Positions 15,790 to 24,574 of a DNA stretch of 64,000 nucleotides are shown here, piece by piece. The notes under the pieces were generated by a model. It did no database searches. It was not told where the DNA came from and saw only the letters and a program-made list of their open reading frames with translations. This DNA is from Acetobacteroides hydrogenigenes (lineage in GTDB: Bacteria; Bacteroidota; Bacteroidia; Bacteroidales; ZOR0009): contig NZ_SLWB01000002.1 in NCBI RefSeq assembly GCF_004340205.1, positions 240,793-304,792 on the forward strand, read 5' to 3'. Each line of letters opens with the position of its first letter. Position 1 is the stretch's first letter. A program made the position numbers and the translations under genes.

Positions 15790-16215
15790 TTAACGTCTTC
15801 TTATTTTGGTTGCATACTCTCTAAATCTCGAACCTAAAGATTCCTCCATCTCTGTGAGCATTGTAACAAGCCTCATAGCGTCTTCTTCAATATTTACGTA
15901 GTCAATATTAATAACAACCTTATGCGCTATGCTTCTTGCGTCAAACCAATCAAACCATGTAAATCTTTCATCGTTTAGTTGGCAGTTTTGGAATGATTTC
16001 TTTGTATTCTCCCCTTGGAAATGTAGTTCTACTGAAACTTTTTCATAGCGACGGATTATTTCGTAATGCAGAAGATTCATTGGATAGCCGTTAAGGGGTA
16101 TCTCAATAAAGTATCCCCTCGTAATTTGCCTTCCTTGGATGGTTAAGTTGTCAAATTTACCATTTGCAGCTTCTCTAAATTCATCAATGAGTTTTTGGAA
16201 CAGTTCTTCTCTCAT
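15790..16215 (-). CDS. Hypothetical protein in an AT-rich island
   Basis: 141 residues, no signal peptide. Two segments stand out: LLHYEIIRRYEKVSVELHFQG (about 48-68) and FTWFDWFDARSIAHKVVINIDYVN (about 85-108, shown in part). The shape recalls small DUF4268-like, nuclease-associated domains, but I cannot assign it. Base composition is more AT-rich than its flanks, and the gene is bracketed by a 39-bp direct repeat, which suggests insertion. A TAAGTTTG -7 box at 16242-16249 (minus strand) lies about 30 bp upstream of the ATG. Confidence 0.6.
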   Translation of the reverse strand: MREELFQKLIDEFREAANGKFDNLTIQGRQITRGYFIEIPLNGYPMNLLHYEIIRRYEKVSVELHFQGENTKKSFQNCQLNDERFTWFDWFDARSIAHKVVINIDYVNIEEDAMRLVTMLTEMEESLGSRFREYATKIRRR

Positions 16216-16263
16216 ATTTTTTTGTTTTAGTTTTTGAACTGCAAACTTACTATCAAAAGTCCA

Positions 16264-16302
16264 GAAACATGAAAAGCGTAGCCGCAGCTACGCTTTTTTT
16301 AT
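16264..16302. terminator. Second copy of the 39-bp terminator repeat
   Basis: The same stem with GCAG instead of CGTAG at the centre and the same T run on the plus strand. It lies upstream of the 15790-16215 gene and downstream (minus strand) of nothing obvious, so its terminator role here is unclear. Confidence 0.7.
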
Positions 16303-16341
16303 TTGGGGGTGGAGTAAAACCTGTCAGGTTTAAAAATATAT

Positions 16342-18906
16342 CTACAAGTTCTTCTTAGGGTACAGCTCGTTCCACCACTCGTCGTTGCCCTGTAGGTACT
16401 TGGCAAACCAGGCGAAGATGGTGTTGTTCCAGGCAATACGGGGCTTGTAGCTAACAATGGTGTGGTTCTCGCCCTCTACAGTTACAAACTCGGTGGTCTT
16501 GCCGAGGATCTTAAGGGCGGTGTACATCTGGATGCTCTCGCCGATGGGCACGTTGGTATCCTGCTGACCGTGTAGGAAGAGGATGGGGGTGTTCACCTTG
16601 TTGGCGCTGAAGAGCGGGCTCTGGCCCACGTAGAGCGATGGGTTATTCCAAGGGTAGCTGTTGGCCGTTGCGCCCGAGCTGTAGGTGTAGCCCCAGTAGC
16701 CCTCGCCCCAGTAGCTGGTGATGTCGCTGATGCCGGCATGCGAGATGGCTGCCGCAAAGATGTTGGTGCGGGTTTGCAGGTACTGGGTCATAAATCCACC
16801 GTACGATGCCCCGATGCAGCCCACCTTGGTGGCATCAACGTAGGGGTGCTCGGCGATAAACTTCTTGGTACCCTCAATAATCTCGTCGGCGGTTCTCTTT
16901 CCCCAAGCGTTCACGTGACGGGCCGAGAACTCCTGTCCGTACCCAATGGCGCCGCTAGGCTGAACAAGGTACACCACGTAGCCCATCGAGGCGTAGAGGT
17001 GCAGCGGATAGCGGCTCTCGAAGTTGCGCTCGGTAGGGGTGGTTCCTGCGTAGTAGTTTACGATAAGCGGATACTTCTTGGCGGGGTCGAATCCAGGTGG
17101 CAGGTAGATGCGCCCCTCGATGGTGGAGCCATCCTTTGCCTTGAAGCTCCAGTCGCGCATCTCGCCCAGGTTGATCTGCGCAATTCGTTCCTTGGCAGGA
17201 TCGGCAAGCGTAACGGTGCTGCTATTCGATGGGTTGTAGTAGTAGGCCACGCTTGGGTAGCTGCCGCTCTGTCCGGCGTATACCATGCCGTCGGCTTCCT
17301 TGGCGAAATCGAACGACGAAACTACGTCGCAGCTGGTAGCAATCTTATTAAATGCTGATGAGGCAATATCGTAGCGGTATAGCGTGTTGCGATCCCTCTC
17401 GCTCACCTGCATTAGGATCGATTTTCCGTCGATGCTCCAGTCAGCGCCGTCAACCGATGGGTCGAAGTTTTTGGTGATGGGCTCCACCTTACCGTTTTCG
17501 ATGGTGTAGAGGAAGGCCTGGTTGTCGTAGCTGTTGGCAATGGGCGACTTTTTTACGTTTTGGCCTATCTTGTTGAAGGCCTCGGGGCCACCTAGCACGA
17601 GCAGCGTCTTGCCATCGGGCGATAGCTTAACGCTACCGATGAACTTTTGATCCTTTAGAAGGGTATCAACCTTAAAGCTGCTGGCGTCGATTCGGTAGAT
17701 GCTGGTGGTGGAGAATGGACGCTCGGTGTACACCTCGCTGTTCACCGTTACGATGAGCGACTTGGAGTCGGCCGAGATATCGGCAAGGTAGGTGCTCTTG
17801 TTGCCAAAGGTGATGCGCTGCTTGATGCCGCTCTTTAGGTCGATCTTGTAAAGGAACGAGCGATCTCTCCAGCCGGGCTGGCGATCCTCGGGCGATACGA
17901 TCTGCTGCATGGGGCCCTTCTCTTCGATCTTCACCTCGTCCTCGATGGTGGCGATAACGTACTCCTCGTTGGGGGCCCACCTCATCCACGCCTGCGATGG
18001 GAGGTTTTTGGCGATAACCTTCGTTTCGCTGGTTTCGAAGTCGAAGGTGGTAAGGGCATTGTCGTTGTTGGCGTCCATCCACCAGATACGGCTACCGGTA
18101 GGCATCCACTCGCAGGCCGAGCTACCCTTGGGGGAGTAAACCTCCTTCATGGAGGCTATGCTGAAGTACTTGGTAAAGCGGTTGGCCTTGCCGGTTTGGG
18201 GATCAACCTTCGAGAACGATACGCTGGTGTACTTGCCCGATGGCGATATGGATGTTGAGGCAACCTTAACCCCCTCGAGGATGTCGTTGATGGTGAGCAG
18301 GCGCTTGGCGCTGTTGATGGCCAGCTGCTCGCGCTGCTTTTCGGGAACGTCGAGCTTGATGGCGATCTTAGCGGTATCCTTGTACTCTTTTGGGATTAGA
18401 ACTTTCACGAGTACTTGATGCTGTTGGCGGGTAAGCTTAAGCTGGGCCTTAGCGCTTTTGGCCTCCTCGCCCGACGACTTGTCGGCCGCCTTAGCGCCAT
18501 CTACGTAAACCTCGAGCTGTAGGCGCGAAGTTACCGAGAGCGATCCCTTGGTAAAGCTGCCGGCATCTACAAAGAACAGCGCGTAGGCTATGGAGGCCGA
18601 TTGGCTGTTGGCGGTAAAGATGTACTCGCCGTTGCCGCTTTCGGTGCGCTTCCAAGCGTTATCGGGTTTGCCATCGTTGCCGCACACGCTTCCGTTAATA
18701 AGGGAAAGGTTGCTGTAGGGGATTCCCATTTTCAACAGCTCGTCGGCTGCGAAAACATCGCCCTTGATGTTGGCAACTTTGCCAAAGGCGGGCTCGTTAA
18801 CGGGGTGTGGCCCCGCGATAAAGAGGTTGTCGATGGGTTTAGGCTGGGCCATTGCCATCACCGTGGCTCCGATCAGGAGAACTAATGTTGAAAGGTAATG
18901 CTTCAT
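16342..18906 (-). CDS. S9-family prolyl oligopeptidase/dipeptidyl aminopeptidase
   Basis: 854 residues from the ATG at 18906, chosen because MKHYLSTLVLLIGATVMAMA is a clean signal peptide; an earlier frame start at 18972 would bury it. An N-terminal beta-sandwich extension and a beta-propeller (about 210-600) precede the alpha/beta-hydrolase domain. The catalytic Ser lies in GASYGGF, followed by Asp in HGQQDTNVP and His in EGENHTI. It would be exported to the periplasm and trim proline-containing peptides. It is monocistronic, with a TATCTTTG box at 18949-18956 upstream. Confidence 0.94.
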   Translation of the reverse strand: MKHYLSTLVLLIGATVMAMAQPKPIDNLFIAGPHPVNEPAFGKVANIKGDVFAADELLKMGIPYSNLSLINGSVCGNDGKPDNAWKRTESGNGEYIFTANSQSASIAYALFFVDAGSFTKGSLSVTSRLQLEVYVDGAKAADKSSGEEAKSAKAQLKLTRQQHQVLVKVLIPKEYKDTAKIAIKLDVPEKQREQLAINSAKRLLTINDILEGVKVASTSISPSGKYTSVSFSKVDPQTGKANRFTKYFSIASMKEVYSPKGSSACEWMPTGSRIWWMDANNDNALTTFDFETSETKVIAKNLPSQAWMRWAPNEEYVIATIEDEVKIEEKGPMQQIVSPEDRQPGWRDRSFLYKIDLKSGIKQRITFGNKSTYLADISADSKSLIVTVNSEVYTERPFSTTSIYRIDASSFKVDTLLKDQKFIGSVKLSPDGKTLLVLGGPEAFNKIGQNVKKSPIANSYDNQAFLYTIENGKVEPITKNFDPSVDGADWSIDGKSILMQVSERDRNTLYRYDIASSAFNKIATSCDVVSSFDFAKEADGMVYAGQSGSYPSVAYYYNPSNSSTVTLADPAKERIAQINLGEMRDWSFKAKDGSTIEGRIYLPPGFDPAKKYPLIVNYYAGTTPTERNFESRYPLHLYASMGYVVYLVQPSGAIGYGQEFSARHVNAWGKRTADEIIEGTKKFIAEHPYVDATKVGCIGASYGGFMTQYLQTRTNIFAAAISHAGISDITSYWGEGYWGYTYSSGATANSYPWNNPSLYVGQSPLFSANKVNTPILFLHGQQDTNVPIGESIQMYTALKILGKTTEFVTVEGENHTIVSYKPRIAWNNTIFAWFAKYLQGNDEWWNELYPKKNL

Positions 18907-18948
18907 GTGTCTGGATCCAATTGGTGAACAAGTGAAATATTTTGCAAA

Positions 18949-18956
18949 CAAAGATA
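18949..18956 (-). promoter_or_regulatory. Promoter -7 box of the S9 peptidase gene
   Basis: TATCTTTG on the minus strand matches TAnnTTTG, about 43 bp before the chosen ATG. It supports the start at 18906, because the longer ORF would begin upstream of this box. Confidence 0.6.
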
Positions 18957-19121
18957 TATAGTTCACTAACACGGCTATGGTTGTAGGGTAATATTTGTTG
19001 GTAAAAAGGTTGTAGACATTTGATGCAAAAAATCATTTGCAAACGAATACGTTTTATAACTCTTTTTTTATAAGTTTGAGCCGATTAGAGCAAATATTTT
19101 ACTAAAACACATCCATAAGCT

Positions 19122-21929
19122 ATGGGCTGGTTGGGGAAAATCCAAAAAATGTCGATTAAGTCGAAGATGCACCTGTATATTGGGGCTTCGGTGGCATTGA
19201 TAATGCTAGTGTCGTTTACCTACTTCATTGTTTCGCTAAGAAACAATACTCGGGAGGGAGCTACAAAAATGGCGGAAGAGCAGGTAAAAGGTTACTCAGC
19301 GCAAATTCAACGCATAAATAATCAGGCGATAGGCTTTTGCGAATCGTTAGCCTCGTCGGTGGTGTACATGTTCGATCAGGGTGTTTCGAACCGCGAGAGT
19401 CTTTTACAGCAATCGCTGCTCAATATTTCGAAGAACAATCAGAACTACAAGTGCATCTTTGTATCGTTGGAGCACTCGGCTATAACACCAGGCTATAACA
19501 AGGCTTCGGGTCGTCGCTCGTTCCTTACGGTTCCCCTCTCCAATATGCCAATCATGGCACTCGATAAGGATATGGATTCGTTTGATGCCAGTACTCAGTA
19601 CTACGTGGTTAAGAATTCTGGCAAGTCGGATATAAAGGAGCCTTACTACTACAACTACTACAACAACAGCAGCCAAGAGCTGCTAATTACAACGCTGGCT
19701 TGTCCTGTTTTTTACAATGGGCAGGCAGTGGGTATTTCAGGAGTTGATATAGGAATTGAAGAGTTCCAAAAGGTGGTAGATCAAATTAAGATCTTTCCTG
19801 GAACATCGGCCTTTTTGGTGTCTGCAAAAGGGTTTGTCGCTGCTCATACCGACAAGGCAATGGTTGGAAAAACCTTCGACAAAATTGTTGATAGTAAAAG
19901 TGGCGAGCTGGAATTGGAGAAGATTCTGTCATCAGCAGATATAACCAAAACATACATCAAGGCTGATGGTAAAAGCTACTATACGGTTATCGTTCCTATT
20001 ACCATCGGAGATAGAGGTACCCGTTGGGCACTTGGGGTAACAATTCCTACAAACGAAATCTTTGCACAATCGCGGAAGTCTGTATTGATTGCGCTTTTAG
20101 TGTGTATTCTAGGGTTGATCGTAACAACGTTTGTTATCAACTATCTTGCTAAAGCCATCACAAAGCCTTTGGGCGATGTAACGACATCTATAAAGCAGCT
20201 GGCAAATGGCGATATCAACGAAAAGGAGAAGTTAAGCATTCAAACCGGTGACGAGATGGAGGAAATTGCCGGATCGTTGAACGTACTCGTTGATGGGCTA
20301 AGCCGAACTGCAAAATTTGCTCAAGAGATTGGAAACGGAAACTTGAATGCCAACCATCAGCTGTTAGGCGAAAAGGATGTACTGGGAATATCTCTGGAAG
20401 AAATGCGAAGCAGCCTTATAAAGGCCAACGAGCAGGAAGAGGAGCGCAAAAAGGAAGAAGAGAAAAACCGATGGGCCAACCAAGGCTATGCAAATTTTGC
20501 GGAGCTACTACGCTTTAATAACGACAACATTAAAGAGCTCTCTTTCTCAATCGTAAGCAACCTTGTAAAGTACCTTGGCATTAATCAAGGGGGAATGTTT
20601 ATCCTAAACGAGGATAATGACTCGGATCGTTACCTTGAAATGACTGCCTGCTTTGCGTACAACCGTCGTAAGATGATGGAGCGCCGCTTCGATATCGGAG
20701 AAGGCTTGGTGGGTCGTTGCTTTGTTGAAGGTGAAACAATATACCTGCTAGAGATTCCGGAAACCTACATTTCTATCACTTCCGGACTAGGAGATACCAA
20801 TCCACGTTGCCTGTTGCTCGTTCCGTTGAGGGTAAACAACGAAATTAATGGGGTTATTGAGCTGGCATCGCTGGCGCCAATTGATGACTATAAGGTAAAG
20901 TTCGTAGAAAAGATTGCCGAAAGCATAGCTTCTACCCTTTCTAGCGTACGGGTTAACATTCATACAGCCGAGCTTCTAGAGCAAACTCGCCAGCAGGCCG
21001 AAGAGATGGCTGCTCAGGAAGAAGAAATGCGCCAAAACCTGGAGGAGTTACAGTCTACTCAGGAGGAGATGGCTCGTGTTCAGGAAGAACAAAAGTCTGC
21101 TCAGGAGGAACTGTTCAAGGAGAAATCTATGTTCGCAAACTTCCTTGAAGCTGTTCCCGAATACGTATACTTTAAAGATCTTCAGAGCCGCTTTATCCGA
21201 ATAAGCAAATCGCTGGTGCGACTTCATGGGGTTAAGGACGATTCCGAGCTTATCGGAAAATCGGACTCTGATTTATTTGGGAAAGAGCACTCGCAGAAAG
21301 CTTTTAACGACGAGCAAAATATTGTTCGTACCGGAGAGGCAATCTACAACATGGTAGAGCGCGAAGATCATAGTGATGGTAGTATAACCTGGGTAGAAAC
21401 CAGCAAAATGCCATTGAAGGATCTTAACGGACAAATTATTGGTACCTTTGGTGTTTCTAAGGATATTTCTAATATCAAGCATCTCGAAGCCGAGCTTTCC
21501 TTGGAGCGAAACTTGTTCAACAACTTCTTGGTAACCTCTACAGATCTTATCTACTTTAAGGATATGGAGGGACGCTTCTTAAGGGTAAATAAGCGAAAAT
21601 ACGAGAAGCATGGTTTTAAGTCGGAAGCAGATATTATTGGAAAAACGGATAAGGATCTTTTCGGCGAAGCCTACTCGTTAGAGACTGTGCTTGAGGAGCA
21701 AGAGATAGTACGTACAGGAGTTCCTATACTGAATAGAATAGAGCATCAGCAAAGTGGCGATGGAGCAGAAAGATGGCTATCCATAAGCAAGTTGCCGCTA
21801 CGCAATGAAGCTGGAAATATTATTGGTATTTGGGGCATAACGAAGGATATCACCGAAATAAAAGAAATGGAGAAGAAGGTGGCAAACGATGCTGCACCAT
21901 CGGTAGGTAAAAAAGTGGATAGGAATTAG
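19122..21929 (+). CDS. Membrane receptor: dCache-HAMP-GAF-coiled coil-PAS-PAS, no output domain
   Basis: 935 residues. A transmembrane helix (about 21-42) and a second (about 322-345) bracket a periplasmic double-Cache-like region. HAMP (KPLGDVTTSIKQLANGD, about 350-400), GAF (about 475-620), a Glu/Gln-rich coiled coil (about 625-680) and two PAS domains follow (YFKDLQSRFIRISKSL; YFKDMEGRFLRVNKRK). No kinase, GGDEF, phosphatase or MCP hairpin follows; the protein ends soon after the second PAS. A TAAGTTTG box at 19071-19078 lies 44 bp upstream. It presumably signals through a partner. Confidence 0.88.
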   Translation: MGWLGKIQKMSIKSKMHLYIGASVALIMLVSFTYFIVSLRNNTREGATKMAEEQVKGYSAQIQRINNQAIGFCESLASSVVYMFDQGVSNRESLLQQSLLNISKNNQNYKCIFVSLEHSAITPGYNKASGRRSFLTVPLSNMPIMALDKDMDSFDASTQYYVVKNSGKSDIKEPYYYNYYNNSSQELLITTLACPVFYNGQAVGISGVDIGIEEFQKVVDQIKIFPGTSAFLVSAKGFVAAHTDKAMVGKTFDKIVDSKSGELELEKILSSADITKTYIKADGKSYYTVIVPITIGDRGTRWALGVTIPTNEIFAQSRKSVLIALLVCILGLIVTTFVINYLAKAITKPLGDVTTSIKQLANGDINEKEKLSIQTGDEMEEIAGSLNVLVDGLSRTAKFAQEIGNGNLNANHQLLGEKDVLGISLEEMRSSLIKANEQEEERKKEEEKNRWANQGYANFAELLRFNNDNIKELSFSIVSNLVKYLGINQGGMFILNEDNDSDRYLEMTACFAYNRRKMMERRFDIGEGLVGRCFVEGETIYLLEIPETYISITSGLGDTNPRCLLLVPLRVNNEINGVIELASLAPIDDYKVKFVEKIAESIASTLSSVRVNIHTAELLEQTRQQAEEMAAQEEEMRQNLEELQSTQEEMARVQEEQKSAQEELFKEKSMFANFLEAVPEYVYFKDLQSRFIRISKSLVRLHGVKDDSELIGKSDSDLFGKEHSQKAFNDEQNIVRTGEAIYNMVEREDHSDGSITWVETSKMPLKDLNGQIIGTFGVSKDISNIKHLEAELSLERNLFNNFLVTSTDLIYFKDMEGRFLRVNKRKYEKHGFKSEADIIGKTDKDLFGEAYSLETVLEEQEIVRTGVPILNRIEHQQSGDGAERWLSISKLPLRNEAGNIIGIWGITKDITEIKEMEKKVANDAAPSVGKKVDRN

Positions 21930-21958
21930 CTTAATCCGTTTTTTAGCGTATAAATATT

Positions 21959-22045
21959 AAGGCAGCTCGAATCTGTCGGGTTCCGACATCTAAGCTAAAA
22001 GCTCAGATGAAAAACGGGGGCGGTAGGTTGAGTTGCCTTTTTATT
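21959..22045 (+). terminator. Long-loop hairpin between the two receptor genes
   Basis: AAGGCAGCTCGAA and TTGAGTTGCCTT pair imperfectly, with further small stems in the loop, and the tail is TTTATTTTGG. It is likely the terminator of the first receptor gene. Confidence 0.6.
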
Positions 22046-22113
22046 TTGGTCTATTCCGATTTAGTATTAGGTTTATTACAAGGATATTTCGAAAGATGAA
22101 TACACATTTATTG

Positions 22114-22121
22114 TACCTTTG
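22114..22121 (+). promoter_or_regulatory. Promoter -7 box of the second receptor gene
   Basis: TACCTTTG matches TAnnTTTG 30 bp before the GTG start, so the second receptor can be expressed independently. Confidence 0.55.
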
Positions 22122-22150
22122 TAAACTTTTCTAGATTAAAACTTACGAGC

Positions 22151-24559
22151 GTGTTGAATAGGGGAAAATCTTTGTCGATTAGGACTAAGATGCATTTTTA
22201 TATTGGGCTATCGGTTGCCGTAATTATGCTACTATCGTTTGCATACTTTATTGCTGCATTAAGGAGCAATACACGGGCAAACGCTACGCAGATGGCCGTA
22301 GAACAGGTAAAAGGATATTCTTTTCAGCTGCAAAAAATTACGAACCAGGCATTAGGTTTTAGCGAATCGCTGGCATCTTCGGTTGCATATATGTTTGACA
22401 AGCGTATGGTAAACCGTGAGGATCTCATAAAGCTGCTGCTGCAAAATAGTGCAGCAAACAATCAAGCATACACGTGCATTTGGGTATCCTTGGAGCATTC
22501 TGCTATAACATCAGGCTATACGAAGCAATCGGGGCGTCGTAGCTACCTTTCTGTTCCTTTCTCGAACATCCCGGTTATGGTAGTAGATAAGGATACCGCA
22601 TCTTTTGATCCGAACTCATTGTACTATCAGGTGAAAAATTCGGGGAAGCCAGATGTTAAAGATCCATATTTCTATAACTACTACAATAGCAGTAGCGAAC
22701 AGCTGCTTATTACAACGTTGGGATGTCCGGTGGTTTACAATGGTCAGGCAAAAGGTGTGGCCGGAGTTGACATTGCTTTGGACGAGTACCAAAAGGTGGT
22801 TGATAACGTTCGCATATTCCCTGGAACCTCGGCTTTCTTAGTATCGCAATCGGGTTTTGTTGCCGCTCATAGCAACAAATTGATGGTTGGAAAATCATAT
22901 GAGTCAACCATTGAAGGAAAGAGAACAGAACTTGCTTTGGGAACGATTTTATCTTCGAATGATATCACACAAACCTTTACAGAAATAGGAGGTAAGAGTT
23001 ACTTTGTCGTTGTAGCACCCATTCCAATGGGAGATAGGGGAACCCGTTGGGTTTTAGGAGTGGTAATTCCATCTAGCGAGATATTTGCTCAGTCGAGAAA
23101 ATCAGTGTTTATAGCTATTCTAGTGTGCCTGTTAGGGCTTGTTATTACCTACTTTGCTATTAACTATTTGGCAAAATCTATCGCTAAACCGTTGGGAGAT
23201 GTAACCTCGTCTATTAAACTGTTGGCTAGTGGGGCTGTAAATAAGAGCAAACTGTTGAATGTAAATACAGGCGATGAGATGCAGGAAATAGCGGGCTCGT
23301 TGAATGTTCTTGTTGATGGTTTAAATCGTACGGCTTTGTTTGCTCAGGAAATAGGAAGAGGGAACCTTAGTTTAAGCCACAAACTATTGGGCGAAAACGA
23401 TATAATTGGAGCATCGCTAGAAGAAATGCGTAGTAGCCTTATTAAGGCTAAAGAAGCAGAAGAGATGCGAAGGGTAGAAGAGGAAAAGAACCATTGGGCC
23501 AATCAAGGTTATGCTGAATTCTCAGGGCTACTACGACAGAATGGAAACAATGTCAAAGAACTATCGTTCTCTGTTGTTAGCAACTTGGTGAAATACTTAG
23601 GTCTCGTACAAGGTGGAATGTTTATACTTAACGAAACTGACCAATCGGATAGGTATTTAGAAATGGTAGCCTGTTTTGCCTACAACCGTAGGAAGCTTAT
23701 GAGTAGGCGATTCGAACTGGGGGAAGGTTTAGTTGGCCGTTGTTTTGATGAGGCCGAGACCATATATCTGCTTGAAATACCAGATGGGTACATTTCCATA
23801 ACCTCGGGATTGGGAGACGCTAAGCCTAAATGCCTTTTACTAGTTCCTCTTAAAGTTAATAGCGAAGTTAATGGGGTAATAGAACTTGCTTCCTTATCTC
23901 CTATAGAGGAGTATAAGGTTAAGTTTGTCGAAAAGGTAGCAGAGAGTATTGCGTCTACGATGGCAAGCGTACGTGTTAATGTTCATACCGCCGAACTGCT
24001 AGAGCGAACACAACAGCAGGCTGAAGAAATGGCTGCACAAGAGGAAGAGATGCGCCAAAATTTGGAGGAGTTGCAGTCTACTCAGGACGAGATGTTGCGC
24101 ATTCATAGTGAGCAGCTAAAAATGCAGGATAAACTGGCTCTTGAACAGAATTTGTTGCGAAACCTACTCGATTCCACGCAAGAGGTTATATATTTTAAGG
24201 GCTTGGATGGTAGATATATAAAGGCTAGTCGGGCAAAACTTGCTATGCATGGCTTTACCTCGGAAGAGCAAATTATTGGGAAAAGCGATAGGGAGTTGTA
24301 TGGAGACAAGTTCGACGTAAACTTCGAAAACGAGGAAAAGGAGATTATCAGAACAGGGAAAGGAGTTGTTGACATTCTCGAAAAAGTAGAAGGGGCTGAC
24401 GGCTCTGTTACTTGGTTATCTGTAAGCAAACTCCCTATTTTTGATAAAGAAGGGGGTGTTGTAGGAATATGGATCTCATACCACGATGTCACAAAAATGG
24501 TTCTTCTCGAAGAAAAAGTTTCAAGGCTTGCAGCATCAGAGGGTAATCTATTACATTAG
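22151..24559 (+). CDS. Paralogous receptor: dCache-HAMP-GAF-coiled coil-PAS, no output domain
   Basis: 802 residues, collinear with and very similar to the preceding receptor, but with one PAS domain (YFKGLDGRYIKASRAK) in place of two. The start is GTG at 22151, aligning with residue 7 or so of the first protein. Both share the coiled-coil phrase QAEEMAAQEEEMRQNLEELQ. Similarity is high through sensor, HAMP and GAF, and falls after the coiled coil, so duplication and loss or gain of a PAS is likely. It ends 16 bp before the exonuclease gene. Output is again missing. Confidence 0.87.
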   Translation: MLNRGKSLSIRTKMHFYIGLSVAVIMLLSFAYFIAALRSNTRANATQMAVEQVKGYSFQLQKITNQALGFSESLASSVAYMFDKRMVNREDLIKLLLQNSAANNQAYTCIWVSLEHSAITSGYTKQSGRRSYLSVPFSNIPVMVVDKDTASFDPNSLYYQVKNSGKPDVKDPYFYNYYNSSSEQLLITTLGCPVVYNGQAKGVAGVDIALDEYQKVVDNVRIFPGTSAFLVSQSGFVAAHSNKLMVGKSYESTIEGKRTELALGTILSSNDITQTFTEIGGKSYFVVVAPIPMGDRGTRWVLGVVIPSSEIFAQSRKSVFIAILVCLLGLVITYFAINYLAKSIAKPLGDVTSSIKLLASGAVNKSKLLNVNTGDEMQEIAGSLNVLVDGLNRTALFAQEIGRGNLSLSHKLLGENDIIGASLEEMRSSLIKAKEAEEMRRVEEEKNHWANQGYAEFSGLLRQNGNNVKELSFSVVSNLVKYLGLVQGGMFILNETDQSDRYLEMVACFAYNRRKLMSRRFELGEGLVGRCFDEAETIYLLEIPDGYISITSGLGDAKPKCLLLVPLKVNSEVNGVIELASLSPIEEYKVKFVEKVAESIASTMASVRVNVHTAELLERTQQQAEEMAAQEEEMRQNLEELQSTQDEMLRIHSEQLKMQDKLALEQNLLRNLLDSTQEVIYFKGLDGRYIKASRAKLAMHGFTSEEQIIGKSDRELYGDKFDVNFENEEKEIIRTGKGVVDILEKVEGADGSVTWLSVSKLPIFDKEGGVVGIWISYHDVTKMVLLEEKVSRLAASEGNLLH

Positions 24560-24574
24560 CGAAGTATTGTGTAA

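Noticed and set aside
16738..17358. Plus-strand ORF antisense to the S9 peptidase gene
   Set aside because: Shadow frame; no domain, no start signal.
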